Counted from the stretch's first letter, positions 9,488 to 18,352 are shown. The stretch: DNA of 64,000 bases from Nannocystis exedens (GCF_002343915.1 NZ_NETK01000001.1:8632001-8696000), one strand, 5' to 3'. The notes: generated by a model not told the origin, from the sequence alone. Program-made: numbers and translations.

Positions 9488-10881
9488 CGCCGGCGCAGGA
9501 GAGCAGCAAGCGCCGCCGCCAGCAAGGGGACGAGGCCGAGGCCGAGGGCCCAGCGCGGGACGGCGCCGAGGTCGCCGCCGCGGCCGAGGATCTCGAGGCC
9601 GACGGCGAGGGTGCTGCCGCCGGGGCCGGAGGTGAAGGCGGCCGCCCCGGCGTCGCCGACGGCGTGGGCGAAGGCCACCAGCGCCAGCGCGGCGCCGACC
9701 GGCCAGGCCAGCGGCCACCACAGCCAGCGCGCCCGCGCGACCGGGCCGGCCCCGAGATCGCGGGCGGCGTCCGCCAGCCGCCCGGCCCCGGCGAAGGCCG
9801 CGACGGCGCCGGCGTGGGCGATGGCGACCTGTCCCGGAAGCAATGTCACAAAGGTCAGGGCGTCGCCGGGGCCCCAGCCGAGCTGCCTCGCGGCGACCAG
9901 CCACGCGGCCCCGTAGACCGCGGGCGGCAGCGCCAGCGGCAGCAGCAGCGCGGGGCTCCAGCGCGCGGGCGCGGCCAGGCCGGTGAGGCAGCCGAGGGCG
10001 GCGGCCAGCACGGCGGAGGCGCCGGCGGTGGCGAGGGTCGCGGGCAGCTGGGCCCGCAGGAGGGCGTCACCCTGTCCCCAAGGCCATGTCACGGCCGGGA
10101 CCACGAGGGCGGCGATCGGCGCGGCGCACAGGCCGAGGATCGCCAGGCCCGCCCGGGCGGCCGGCGGCTCGCGGCCCTCGCGGCTCTGCCCCGCCGCCCG
10201 CAGCCCGCGGGCCAGGGCCCACGCGCACGGCAGGGCGACGGCGGCGAAGATGGCGGCGATCGCCGCGGCCCGCCGCGGGTGGGCGTCGAGCAGGACGGCC
10301 TCGCGCAGGGCGAGGCCGAGGGTGTAGCGCTTGCCGCCGCCGGCGACCGCGGCGATGGTCGCGTCGCCCATCGCCAGCAAGGCGAGGCAGACGGCGGCGA
10401 GCAGGTAGGCGGGGCGCAGGTGCGGCCACTCGACGGCGACGAAGCGCCGCCACGGGCCGGCGCCGAGGTCGGCGGCGGCGTCGAGCCAGCTGCGCGGGCG
10501 GGTCCGCAGGCGCGCGCGCAGCAGCAGGGCGGCCAGCGGGACGTCGCCGGCGAGCCGCGCGAGCGCGACGGCACCTGTCCCCGGGGACAGGCCCAGCGCC
10601 AGCGCCCCGATCGCGCGGGCCAGCGGGGCGATCATGACGAACAGCAGCAGCCACGGGGCCGTGACCGCGCGCGCGAGCGGGTAGGCGAGGGCGAGGGCCA
10701 GGGCGGTGAGGCCGGCCGCGAGGACGAGGCTGTCGGCGGCGATCGCCAGCAGCGCGGGCAGCATCACCGGGGTGCCCGACTCGGCCGCGGCGAGGACGAG
10801 GCCCGCGGCCGGGGCGGCCAGCGCGGCGATCGCCCACAGGGCGAGGCCGGCGAGCCAGAGCGGGGCGTGCGGGCGGGGCAC
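9484..10881 (-). CDS. Fused two-domain ABC permease (PotB-PotC type)
   Basis: 465 residues of almost continuous hydrophobic helices, about twelve, with two permease EAA-type loops: DLGAGPWRRFVAVEWPHL in the first half and DLGAGPVARARWLWWPLAW in the second. Each normally sits in one 260-280-residue permease, so this is PotB and PotC (or FbpB-like) in one chain. First gene of the operon, overlapping the ATPase by 4 bases. The GTG start at 10881 (VPRPHAPLW) gives a sensible N-terminus; the open frame extends further upstream without other support. Three short repeat arrays (9828, 10071, 10574) are translated within it. Confidence 0.8.
   Translation of the reverse strand: MPRPHAPLWLAGLALWAIAALAAPAAGLVLAAAESGTPVMLPALLAIAADSLVLAAGLTALALALAYPLARAVTAPWLLLFVMIAPLARAIGALALGLSPGTGAVALARLAGDVPLAALLLRARLRTRPRSWLDAAADLGAGPWRRFVAVEWPHLRPAYLLAAVCLALLAMGDATIAAVAGGGKRYTLGLALREAVLLDAHPRRAAAIAAIFAAVALPCAWALARGLRAAGQSREGREPPAARAGLAILGLCAAPIAALVVPAVTWPWGQGDALLRAQLPATLATAGASAVLAAALGCLTGLAAPARWSPALLLPLALPPAVYGAAWLVAARQLGWGPGDALTFVTLLPGQVAIAHAGAVAAFAGAGRLADAARDLGAGPVARARWLWWPLAWPVGAALALVAFAHAVGDAGAAAFTSGPGGSTLAVGLEILGRGGDLGAVPRWALGLGLVPLLAAALAALLRRR
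9828..9861. repeat. Three-unit 14-bp array inside the permease gene
   Basis: Cores CCTG 9828, AATG 9842 and CAGG 9856 at exact 14-base steps, degenerate relative to CATG. Confidence 0.65.
10071..10090. repeat. Two-unit 14-bp array inside the permease gene
   Basis: CCTGTCCCCAAGGCCATGTC: cores CCTG 10071 and CATG 10085, 14 bases apart. Confidence 0.65.
10574..10591. repeat. Two-unit array forming a perfect 18-bp palindrome inside the permease gene
   Basis: CCTGTCCCCGGGGACAGG is a perfect palindrome; cores CCTG 10574 and CAGG 10588 are 14 bases apart. Confidence 0.75.
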
Positions 10882-10991
10882 GGCGGCGAGAGTAGCCAGA
10901 AGTCGCGCGGCGGCGGGGGAAGGCGGCCAAGGCAGCGCCCCGCGGGCCGCAGGCGCGACGCGTAACCAACTCTTGACGCGCTCCCGGAAAC

Positions 10992-11011
10992 GTGTAACCG
11001 TTCCTTTACAC
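10992..11011 (+). promoter_or_regulatory. Candidate ArsR operator
   Basis: Inverted repeat GTGTAA-N8-TTACAC ends directly before the ArsR-type ATG at 11012, the position expected for an autoregulatory operator; a TTGACG box lies about 20 bases upstream. Binding is inference. Confidence 0.5.
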
Positions 11012-11416
11012 ATGGCCTGTACGCCCGCAGCGACCGCCGCCACGCTCGACGCCGTGTTCTTCGCGCTGTCGGACCGCACGCGCCGCGGCCTGCTCGAGCG
11101 GCTGCGCGGGGCCGAGGAGACCGCGGGTGCGCTGGCGCAGGGGTTCGCGGTCACGCGCCCGGCGGTCTCGCGGCACCTGCGGATCCTCCGCGAGGCGGAG
11201 CTGGTGGTCGAGCGGCGACGCGGGCGGGAGCGGGTGTACACGCTCTCGCCCGCGCGCCTGGCGGACGCGACCGCGTGGCTCGACGCCTACCGCGTGTTCT
11301 GGACGGCGCGCCTGCGCGACCTCCGGGACCTGGTCGAATCCCTGCCCGACGACGACCCCCCCGCGCCGGCACGCACGCCGGCGCCGACGACCCGCGACAA
11401 GAGGAGCACGAGATGA
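11012..11416 (+). CDS. ArsR-family transcriptional regulator
   Basis: 134-residue winged-helix repressor. HTH core: FALSDRTRRGLLERLRG, then ALAQGFAVTRPAVSRHLRILREAELVVERRRGRERVYTLS, the standard ArsR pattern. It lacks the metal-binding ELCVCDL box, so a non-metal signal is likely. The stop overlaps the start of the downstream SRPBCC gene by four bases (11413-11416), and ArsR-SRPBCC pairs of this kind are a well known arrangement in which the regulator controls its partner. A palindrome abuts the start codon. A second ArsR-SRPBCC pair is at 56220-57403. Confidence 0.9.
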   Translation: MACTPAATAATLDAVFFALSDRTRRGLLERLRGAEETAGALAQGFAVTRPAVSRHLRILREAELVVERRRGRERVYTLSPARLADATAWLDAYRVFWTARLRDLRDLVESLPDDDPPAPARTPAPTTRDKRSTR

Positions 11417-12300
11417 GCGAGCATCCCCCCGTATTCGAGCACCGCGCCAGCTTCGAGCTGCCCGTCCCCCCGCCGCGAGCCTTCCGCGCGCTCGTCGAGC
11501 CGTCCGAGCTGTCGCGGTGGTTCGCCGAGCACGTCGCCGTCGAGCCGCGCGTCGGCGGGCGCTTCGCGTTCCACGGCCGCGCCACGCTCGGCGCCCCGGG
11601 GGCGGACGAGGCGACAGGGCGCCTCGTCGCGTTCGAGCCCGGCGCCGCGCTGGCCTTCACCTGGAAGATCCACGGCGTCGACACCGAGGTGCGCTGGTCG
11701 GTCGTCCCGACCGACGACGCCGCGACCAGCACGCTCGAGGTCGTCCACGCGGTCCGCGGCGCGCTGCCGTTCAAGCGGCCGCGCCACGTGATCGACGACC
11801 TGTGGCGCCTGCACGCCGGCAACCTCCGCGATCACCTGGCCGAAAGGACAGACGGCGTGGTGCTGCCGGACTTCGCCGGCGGACGCACCGAGGTGCGGGT
11901 GTCGATCGACATCAAGGCGCCGCCGGCCCGGGTGTTCCGCGCGCTGCTCGACCCGACGCTGATGAACCGCTGGCTCGGCGGGGCCGCGCAGGTCGACCTC
12001 GAGCGGCGCACGTACTCGTACGGCTGGCGCTACGAGGTCGAGGGCCGCAGCGTCGACGGCGGCCCGACGCGGATCGTCGAGCTCGTCGAGGACGAGAAGC
12101 TGGTCACCGACTGGACCGACTGGCGCGGCGAGCCCGACCAGCCGAGCACGCGCGTGACCTGGCTGCTCGAGCCGCTGGCCAGCGGCGCGGGCACCCGCCT
12201 GACGATCGTGCACGACGGCTTCGGCGCGCCGGTCGACCGCAGCGACTACCAGCAGGGCTGGTACGGGTTCGCCGAGCGGCTGCGCGAGCTGTTCGAGTGA
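11413..12300 (+). CDS. Double SRPBCC (AHSA1-like) domain protein
   Basis: 295 residues holding two START/SRPBCC ligand-binding folds. Repeat one begins FELPVPPPRAFRALVEPSELSRWF; repeat two begins VSIDIKAPPARVFRALLDPTLMNRWL and ends with YQQGWYGFAERLRELFE. Each has the AHSA1-type pattern of Pro before the first helix, Trp at its end and Gly-Gly-Arg/Ala-Ala turns. The ligand is unknown. Co-transcribed and probably translationally coupled with the ArsR gene. Most relatives have one domain; the duplication is seen directly here. Confidence 0.85.
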   Translation: MSEHPPVFEHRASFELPVPPPRAFRALVEPSELSRWFAEHVAVEPRVGGRFAFHGRATLGAPGADEATGRLVAFEPGAALAFTWKIHGVDTEVRWSVVPTDDAATSTLEVVHAVRGALPFKRPRHVIDDLWRLHAGNLRDHLAERTDGVVLPDFAGGRTEVRVSIDIKAPPARVFRALLDPTLMNRWLGGAAQVDLERRTYSYGWRYEVEGRSVDGGPTRIVELVEDEKLVTDWTDWRGEPDQPSTRVTWLLEPLASGAGTRLTIVHDGFGAPVDRSDYQQGWYGFAERLRELFE

Positions 12301-12330
12301 CGCGGGCCCAGGTGTCGGCGAGCGCCGCGC

Positions 12331-12350
12331 GGGATGTCCCTTCGGACATG
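12331..12350. repeat. Two-unit 14-bp palindromic array
   Basis: ATGTCC-CTTC-GGACAT (12334-12349) is a perfect hairpin with a 4-base loop; cores GATG 12333 and CATG 12347. Lies 30 bases past the SRPBCC stop. Confidence 0.8.
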
Positions 12351-12411
12351 AGGACGTTCGCGACGGCGCCGTCATGGGGGCGCCCGGACCCGCGGCGCGG
12401 ACCGGCGCGGG

Positions 12412-12450
12412 CGTAGCGACCGGGACAGCGGCGCCATGCGGCACGTCACC
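12412..12450 (+). repeat. Upstream block duplicated at 13920-13958
   Basis: GACCGGGACAGCGGCGCCAT and the following CGGCACGTCAC occur before both tandem MYXO-CTERM genes at almost the same distance from their ATGs, so the duplication unit (about 1.5 kb) includes the upstream region and perhaps the promoter. Confidence 0.75.
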
Positions 12451-12532
12451 CGCGTCGCCGAATTCCGCTGCAAGCGACGAAAATTGCTCGTATCGCCGCG
12501 AGCGCCCGCGCCTTGCAGGGGCGGCCGGCGTG

Positions 12533-13642
12533 ATGTCGAAGTCCGCCCGCCTCCGTCGCCTCGTCCAGGGCACCGCGCTGCTCGGCGCGTGTGCCCTTTC
12601 TGTTCTGGTCGCGCGCCCGGCCGAGGCGTGCGACCCCGGCGAGCCGTTCCTGCACAGCACCCTGCCGGCCGACGGCGCCGTCTATCCGGGCAACGCGGCG
12701 CTGTTGTTCGACGGCTTCTTCATCAGCATCGACGCCCTCACCGTCACCGTCGACGGCCAGCCGGCCGCGCTGGTGCCGGCGGACTTCGCCGACGGGCTGT
12801 CGGAGATCGCGGCGTTCGTCGAGCCGGCGCCGACCGACGGCCAGGTCGTCGTCGTGTCGGGCAGCGTCTGCGACGGCTGCGAGCCGCTCACGCTGACCTA
12901 TACCGCCGGCCCGCCCGACGTCACCGCGCCGGCGCCGAGCGTCGAGTCGTCGTTCTTCGCCGTCTACGACCACGCCGACTTCGTGTCGGGCGGCGGCGAT
13001 TGCATGAGCGACAGCGACCTGACGCTGTACGTCCACCTGAGCCAGCAAAGCCCGGCGCCCGGCGATCCGACGCTGTTCACGGTGGCGTGGGACCCGGACG
13101 GCGAGGGCGAGGTGGGCTTCCGCCGGACGCTGCGCGTCGACGGCGAATCGCACGTGCTGGCGTTGTCGCTGGTGACCGAGCGGCTCGGCGGCAAGGACCC
13201 GCTGGCGGAGGTCTGCCTCGACATCACGGCGATCGACGCGGCCGGCAACGCGGCCGAGCCGTTCGAGCTGTGCCCGGCCTGCTTCGCCCGCGCCGACGCG
13301 ATCGAGCACGGCGTCGACACGCCCGCCGAGCCGGCCTGGACGGAGGCCGACGGGGTGCCCGGGAGCCCGTGCGCGGGCGTCGAGCCGCAGACGACCGGCG
13401 AGGAGACCGAGACCGACGCGAGCTCGAGCGACACGGCCCCGACCACGGGCGGCGGCAGCGACACGTCCGGCGATTCGACGGGCGACAGCGCGAGCGACAC
13501 CGACAGCGGCGGGGCGACCGGCGGCGAGGGCGGCGACAAGGGCTGCGCGTGCAGCAGCGACGGCGGCGACCCGGGCGACGCCGGCCGCTTCTCGCTGTTC
13601 GTGCTCGGCCTCGGGCTGGCGCTGGTCAAGCGCCGCTCGTGA
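12533..13642 (+). CDS. Surface protein with MYXO-CTERM-type tail, tandem copy A
   Basis: 369 residues. A signal peptide (LLGACALSVLVARPAEA) is followed by a domain starting CDPGEPFLHSTLPADGAVYPGN, containing paired Cys loops (CDGCEP, CPACFAR) and an Ig/cadherin-like stretch (GEVGFRRTLRVDGE), then a 70-residue Thr/Ser/Asp/Gly linker. The C-terminus is Gly-Cys-Ala-Cys-Ser-Ser, a hydrophobic segment (LFVLGLGLAL) and KRRS, the tripartite pattern of a myxobacterial sorting tail. It has the same length as the next gene and about 80% identity by eye. Function unknown; probably displayed on the cell surface. Confidence 0.85.
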   Translation: MSKSARLRRLVQGTALLGACALSVLVARPAEACDPGEPFLHSTLPADGAVYPGNAALLFDGFFISIDALTVTVDGQPAALVPADFADGLSEIAAFVEPAPTDGQVVVVSGSVCDGCEPLTLTYTAGPPDVTAPAPSVESSFFAVYDHADFVSGGGDCMSDSDLTLYVHLSQQSPAPGDPTLFTVAWDPDGEGEVGFRRTLRVDGESHVLALSLVTERLGGKDPLAEVCLDITAIDAAGNAAEPFELCPACFARADAIEHGVDTPAEPAWTEADGVPGSPCAGVEPQTTGEETETDASSSDTAPTTGGGSDTSGDSTGDSASDTDSGGATGGEGGDKGCACSSDGGDPGDAGRFSLFVLGLGLALVKRRS

Positions 13643-13648
13643 CCGTGT

Positions 13649-13700
13649 GGACATGCCCGATCGGGCATGCCGAAAGCGGCATGGCCGATCGGGCATGTCC
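13649..13700. repeat. Four-unit 14-bp palindromic array just after a stop codon
   Basis: CATG at 13652, 13666, 13680 and 13694, exact 14-base steps. The first pair is a perfect 18-bp palindrome CATGCCCGATCGGGCATG. It begins 7 bases after the stop of copy A and could act as a 3' hairpin. Confidence 0.9.
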
Positions 13701-13826
13701 GTTCACGGCTGGCAACGCTCGCGCCGCGGCTCGGCGAGCTCCCGCGAATGGTCGGGCCTCGGATGAGCCAGCCACGGCGCGCGAGCAGGCGACGTTGTCG
13801 GCGCGGACGCGCCCGCCGGCGAGCGG

Positions 13827-13846
13827 TCTGTCTCATCGGACAGGTC
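13827..13846. repeat. Two-unit 14-bp array
   Basis: TCTGTCTCATCGGACAGGTC with cores 13827 and 13841, in the spacer between the tandem surface-protein genes. Confidence 0.65.
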
Positions 13847-14041
13847 TACCGAGCGCGCGACGGGGTCGCTCTCGGGGGCCTCGGAGGTGCGCGCGCGGAC
13901 GGCCGAGCTCCGGCGTGGGCGTCGCGACCGGGACAGCGGCGCCATGCGGCACGTCACCAAGGGCCCCGTGCTCCGCCCGCAACTGCCGGAAATTCCTCGG
14001 GATCGCAACGGGTGCTCGACTCTTGCAGTACGGCCGCCGTC

Positions 14042-15151
14042 ATGTTCAAGACCTCCCGCCTCCGTCGTCTCCTCGAGGGCACCACGCTGCTGAGCGCGTG
14101 TGCCCTTTCTGTTTTGGTCGCGCGCCCGGCTGAGGCCTGCGCGCCGCCCGAGCCGGGCCTCGAGAGCTCGGTGCCGGCCGACGGCGCGATCTATCCCGGC
14201 AACGCCGCCCTGCTGTTCGAGGGCTTCTCGATCAGCCTCGACGGCGTCACCGTCACCGTCGACGGCGAGCCGGCGACCCTCGTGCCGGCGCCGTTCGACG
14301 ACCTCGTGTCGGGCCACGCCGTGGTCGTGGAGCCGACCCCGATGGCCGGTCAGACCGTGGTCGTGTCCGGGCCCTTCTGCGACGCATGCGAGCCGGAGAC
14401 GATCACCTATACGGCCGGCCCAGCGGACGTCGAGGCGCCGCAGCCGATCGTCGAGTCGTCGTTCTTCGCCGTGTACGACCACGCCGACTTCCTGTCGAGC
14501 GGCGGCGATTGCATGAGCGACAGCGACCTGACGCTGTACGTCCACCTGAGCCAGATGAGCCCGCCGCCGGGCGAGCCGACGCTGGTCACGATCGCCTGGG
14601 ATCCCGACGGCGAGGGCGACGCCGGCTTCCGCAGGAACGTGCGCGTCCCGACCGGGGCCCAGGTGATCCCGCTGTCGCTCGTGACCGAGCAGTTCGGCGG
14701 CAAGGACCCGCTGACCGAGGTCTGCCTCGAGGTGACCGCGTTCGACGCCGCGGGCAACGCGGCCGAGCCGTTCGAGCTGTGCCCGGCCTGCTTCGCCCGC
14801 ACCGACGCGATCGAGCACGGGGTCGACACGCCCGCCGAGCCGGAGTGGAGCGAGGTCGACGGGGTGCCCGGGAGCCCGTGCGCGGGCGAAGAGCCGCAGA
14901 CGACCGGCGAGGAGACCGACACCGGCGCGAGCTCGAGCGACACGGCCCCGACCACGGGCGGCGGCAGCGACACGTCCGGCGATCCGACGGGCGACAGCTC
15001 GAGCGACACCGACAGCGGCGGGGCGACCGGCGGCGAGGACGGCGACAAGGGCTGCGCGTGCAGCAGCAACGGCGGCGACCCGGGCGATGCCGGCCGCTTC
15101 CTGCTGTTCGTGCTCGGCCTCGGGCTGGCGCTGGTCAAGCGCCGCTCGTGA
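14042..15151 (+). CDS. Surface protein with MYXO-CTERM-type tail, tandem copy B
   Basis: 369 residues, the paralogue of the gene at 12533 and identical in length. Signal peptide LLSACALSVLVARPAEA, Cys loops CDACEP and CPACFAR, the same SSFFAVYDHADF and LTLYVHLSQ segments, a Thr/Ser/Asp/Gly linker and the tail Gly-Cys-Ala-Cys...LFVLGLGLALVKRRS. Differences concentrate in the first 100 residues (EPGLESS for EPFLHST) and around the GDAGFRRNVRV strand, so the copies may bind different partners. A GGACATGCCC half repeat follows the stop (15157). Function unknown. Confidence 0.85.
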   Translation: MFKTSRLRRLLEGTTLLSACALSVLVARPAEACAPPEPGLESSVPADGAIYPGNAALLFEGFSISLDGVTVTVDGEPATLVPAPFDDLVSGHAVVVEPTPMAGQTVVVSGPFCDACEPETITYTAGPADVEAPQPIVESSFFAVYDHADFLSSGGDCMSDSDLTLYVHLSQMSPPPGEPTLVTIAWDPDGEGDAGFRRNVRVPTGAQVIPLSLVTEQFGGKDPLTEVCLEVTAFDAAGNAAEPFELCPACFARTDAIEHGVDTPAEPEWSEVDGVPGSPCAGEEPQTTGEETDTGASSSDTAPTTGGGSDTSGDPTGDSSSDTDSGGATGGEDGDKGCACSSNGGDPGDAGRFLLFVLGLGLALVKRRS

Positions 15152-15381
15152 CCTCGAGGACATGCCCGCCCCGACCGAGCTCTTGCGGGGCGTCGGCGAT
15201 GTCCGCGAGCGTCGTCGTCGGGCTCGCAGCGGGTTTCGTGCGGCTTGGGGTCGCGGGCGGCGATCGGGGCAGGACTCTTGCCCATGGAGAGCGGCCCACT
15301 CGACGCGGCGGGCCTTGGGATCACCGGGTACCGACGGCACCGTGGCGGGTTCGTTCGACTCGTCGTGAGCGAGCCGCTCGG

Positions 15382-16695
15382 CTACTCCGGTGGGATGTTG
15401 GCCTCGGCGGCGAGCGCCTCGGTCTCTTCGCCGAGCTCGCGGTGCGCCCTGGCTAGGTCGCGCCAGCCGTGGGTGAACCCCGGCTCGACGGCGAGATAGC
15501 GCCGGAGGTGGTAGATCGCCACGCGCGGCCGACCGAGCCGGAGCAGGACGTCGCCCAGGTTGTAGTGCGACGGGCCGTGGTCGGGATCGACGATTAGAGC
15601 TGCACAGTACGCGTTGATCGTCGCATGGTCGTCGTCGAGGGCGTTGCCGTACTGGAAGTGCAGGTCCGCGTCGTCCGTGACGCGCGCGCGCAGGGTGGCG
15701 AACTGCGCCTCGGCGTCGGCGCGGCGCTCGAGCCGGTAATGCAGCCGGAACCCGGCGTTGAAGCCCCCCACGTAGTGGAAGCGCGGGCCGAACAGACGCC
15801 GGCCCTCGCCGAGTCGTCGCAGGGCATCGTCGTCGAGGTCGTCGTCGTCGTCGCCGTCGCGGTGGGCCACGCCGAGCGCCGTGAGCGAGGGCCGCCGGGC
15901 GGCGAGCGCCGCGAGCACGGCGGCGTGGCTCGGGCCCCAGACGCCGATCTCGGTGACCTGCCGCGGAGCGGCGAGCGCGGCGGCGGGATCGAGCGGCCCA
16001 AAGCACTCCCATGCTACGCGACGGAGCTGCGGACAGCGTGCCTGCCACAGGGTCGACAGTACCTGCGAATCGTGGTCGGTCGAGGCGAGCCCCATCGAGA
16101 GGACCGCCAGGGTCTGGAGCTCCGGGAGGTCGAGCGCGGCGAACGACGACGTCGCGGCGGTGTGGACCTCGATCGCCAGGTCGGTCGCATAGGCCAGCGC
16201 GGTCGTGGCGGCGGCGATCCGCGCCGAGCCGTCGCTGAGGTCGAAGAACCTGCCGGTCTCGGGGTCGACGTACTCGGCGTTCAGGTAGAACCGGGTGACA
16301 CGGAGCGGGTGTCGTGCCGCGACCTCGATCCACGCCTCCAGCTCGTCATCGAACACGACCTCGATCTCCTCGAGTCCTATCAGCGCCGGAGGACACGCGG
16401 CGAGCGCGGGCCATAGCGCGCGCGCCTCGCGGCACGGCAGCGTGATCCGACGAACCCAGCCATCGATGATGGTCGCGGTCGTGGTCGAGGGCAGGGGCCC
16501 GAGCAGCTCCGCGCGCGCGGCCGCGATCAACTGGCGCGCACGCTTGACCTGCTTGAGGTCGAACGCGACCTGGCCGCGCGTGGCGAGGAACGCGAGCAGC
16601 TTGGCGTGCTTTGGCCCGAGCGGGTCGGCAGTGTCCGGTGTGAATGGTGAGAGGGCGGAGGTGTGATTCAATGCCAATTTCGTCATCGCGCTCAA
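15382..16695 (-). CDS. Hypothetical protein with leucine-rich middle and C-terminal TPR
   Basis: 437 residues, apparently cytoplasmic (no signal). The N-terminal part (LGPKHAKLLAFLATRGQVAFDLKQ...) resembles the short leader of myxobacterial TIGR02996-like/leucine-rich proteins; the middle has repeated strand-turn units (LPELQTLAVLSMGL, CPQLRRVAWECFG, RPSLTALGVAH) suggesting an LRR-like solenoid; the C-terminus has TPR units (SHYNLGDVLLRLGRPRVAIYHLRRYLAVEPGFTHGWRDLARAHRELG). Likely a protein-interaction scaffold. No neighbour on the same strand. The function is not recognised. Confidence 0.7.
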   Translation of the reverse strand: MSAMTKLALNHTSALSPFTPDTADPLGPKHAKLLAFLATRGQVAFDLKQVKRARQLIAAARAELLGPLPSTTTATIIDGWVRRITLPCREARALWPALAACPPALIGLEEIEVVFDDELEAWIEVAARHPLRVTRFYLNAEYVDPETGRFFDLSDGSARIAAATTALAYATDLAIEVHTAATSSFAALDLPELQTLAVLSMGLASTDHDSQVLSTLWQARCPQLRRVAWECFGPLDPAAALAAPRQVTEIGVWGPSHAAVLAALAARRPSLTALGVAHRDGDDDDDLDDDALRRLGEGRRLFGPRFHYVGGFNAGFRLHYRLERRADAEAQFATLRARVTDDADLHFQYGNALDDDHATINAYCAALIVDPDHGPSHYNLGDVLLRLGRPRVAIYHLRRYLAVEPGFTHGWRDLARAHRELGEETEALAAEANIPPE

Positions 16696-16798
16696 CAGGA
16701 CGATCGAGGGGTTGAGGGCTCGGCGGACGTGAACCGGAGCGTTCCAGGGTCGAACTCAATTGCGTGAACTCGAGACTCAGGACACTAGCTAGCTGCGG

Positions 16799-17939
16799 TT
16801 GTATACCACATTACCAAGAATCTCGCGCAGAACAGCGTTGTGGTCACTCGTCGCACCGCTGTACGAGGTCGGGCGCGCGAGCGAGAGCGAGCTCCTGCGC
16901 AGCGAACTCGAGAACGCAGGAGTGCGTCTCGCGCTCCGTGAGGCGTTCGAGAAGGCGACCGGGGGTCGGGGGGGAAACAGGAACCGAGGGGGCCGGGCCG
17001 AGTTCGTTGGTTGGCTTCCTGTCTGTCTGCTCGCCTGCTCCGATCCCGGCGGTGAGACCGGCACCAGCGCCGGCACGGGCACCGGCAGGACGACGGAGAC
17101 GAGCGACACGATCGCGCCGACGAGCACGACCGGGATCCCGACCGGGACCGACTCCGACGCGGGCACCGAAACCGGCACCGAAGCCGGCACCGAAGCCGGT
17201 ACCGACACCGACACCGGCACCGACACCGGAGAGCCCGAGGGCTGCATGATCCGCGTCAAGCCTGACGGCGACGATGCGCTCCTCGGTCTGAGCTGGCTCG
17301 ACGCCAAGGCGACCCTCGGCGCCGCCCTCGATACGGCCGAAGCCAAGGGAGAGCCCTGCGAGATCTGGGTCGCGGCCGGAACCTACTACCCGACCGCCGG
17401 CGACGACCGCACCGCCAGCTTCGTGCTGCGCCCCAACGTCTGGATCTACGGCGGCTTCGCCGGCGACGAGCTGCTGCTCGACCAGCGCGACTGGGTCGCC
17501 CACGTCACGACCCTGTCCGGCGATATCGGGATCCCCGGCGATCGTAACGACAACAGCCATCACGTGGTCGTCGCCGCGGACAATTCGCGTCTCGACGGCT
17601 TCGTGATCACCGGCGGCGCCCGTCGGCAACCTCGTCGAGCCCGCCACGCTGTACGTCGACCGCAGCAATGTCGGGGGCGGCTGTGTCGAGGATCCGATGA
17701 GCAGCCTGGTCTGCGGCGAGACCACGGACCTCGCCCCGCAGTTCGAAAACCCGCCCGGCGATCTGCGCCTCCAGCCGAGCTCGCCGCTGCTCGACGCCGG
17801 AGACGCGGCCGCGCTGCCCTCCGACGTCGCCGACCTCGACGCCGACGGAAACTTCGACGAGACCATCCCTCTCGACCTCGACGGCCTCGCGCGCGTCGCC
17901 GGCGCGGCGATCGACCTCGGTGCCTACGAGCTGCCTTGA
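16799..17939 (+). pseudogene. Broken beta-helix lipoprotein (internal deletion and frameshift)
   Basis: The frame reads LPVCLLAC (lipobox), a Thr/Gly/Asp linker, then a right-handed beta-helix N-cap (EIWVAAGTYYPTAGDDRTASFVL ... IYGGFAGDE ... SRLDGFVITGGA). At about 17620 the frame breaks and the protein resumes one frame over with ATLYVDRSNVGGGC ... SPLLDAGDAAALPSDVADLD ... DLGAYELP, the usual C-terminus of this family (choice-of-anchor-Q type). Some 200-300 residues of helix rungs between the two halves are missing, so the gene is dead. The stretch 16799-17000 before the lipobox has no clear start and may not belong to it. Confidence 0.7.
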
Positions 17940-17943
17940 GCGA

Positions 17944-17975
17944 CGAAGGACATGTCTATGTCGACATGTCCTTCG
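17944..17975. repeat. 14-bp-period array forming a strong hairpin after the pseudogene stop
   Basis: 13-base perfect arms CGAAGGACATGTC / GACATGTCCTTCG with a 6-base loop; CATG at 17951 and 17965. The position directly after the stop suits a transcript-end hairpin, without a T-run. Confidence 0.85.
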
Positions 17976-18080
17976 ACGCTGAAGGCCCCATGAGCGGGAG
18001 CATCGGCGGCGGGCTACACAGCGGGTCCATGATCGGCGAGCGTGACCGTGCGGAAGACGTTGGCGGCGAGGCGCTGCTGA

Positions 18081-18352
18081 GTGTCCTCTTGCTGGAGGGT
18101 CTGCCGCCAGAAGGCGAGGCTCGAGACGGCAGCCGAGCCAGGGCAGGTGGCGGACCTGCTCGGGCTCACCGCCGCGGCGCGCAAGGTCGCGTACCAGCGC
18201 ACCGGCGCGGCAATCCACCTGTGTCAGCTCCTCACGGCCGCCGAGCGCGTGCAGGCGCGCGAGGGCCTTCCGCCGCGCCTCAAGGCCGAGGCGAGCGCGT
18301 TCGCCGACGACGCACGCGCCGACCTCGCCGCTCACACGGCCGGAGCCCACGC
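18081..18352 (+). pseudogene. Possible coding remnant, helix-rich
   Basis: One frame gives QVADLLGLTAAARKVAYQRT and continues GAAIHLCQLLTAAERVQA ... LKAEASAFADDARADLAAH, a helix-rich composition unlike random high-GC frames here. There is no convincing start or family. Probably a fragment left in this decayed region. Confidence 0.25.
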
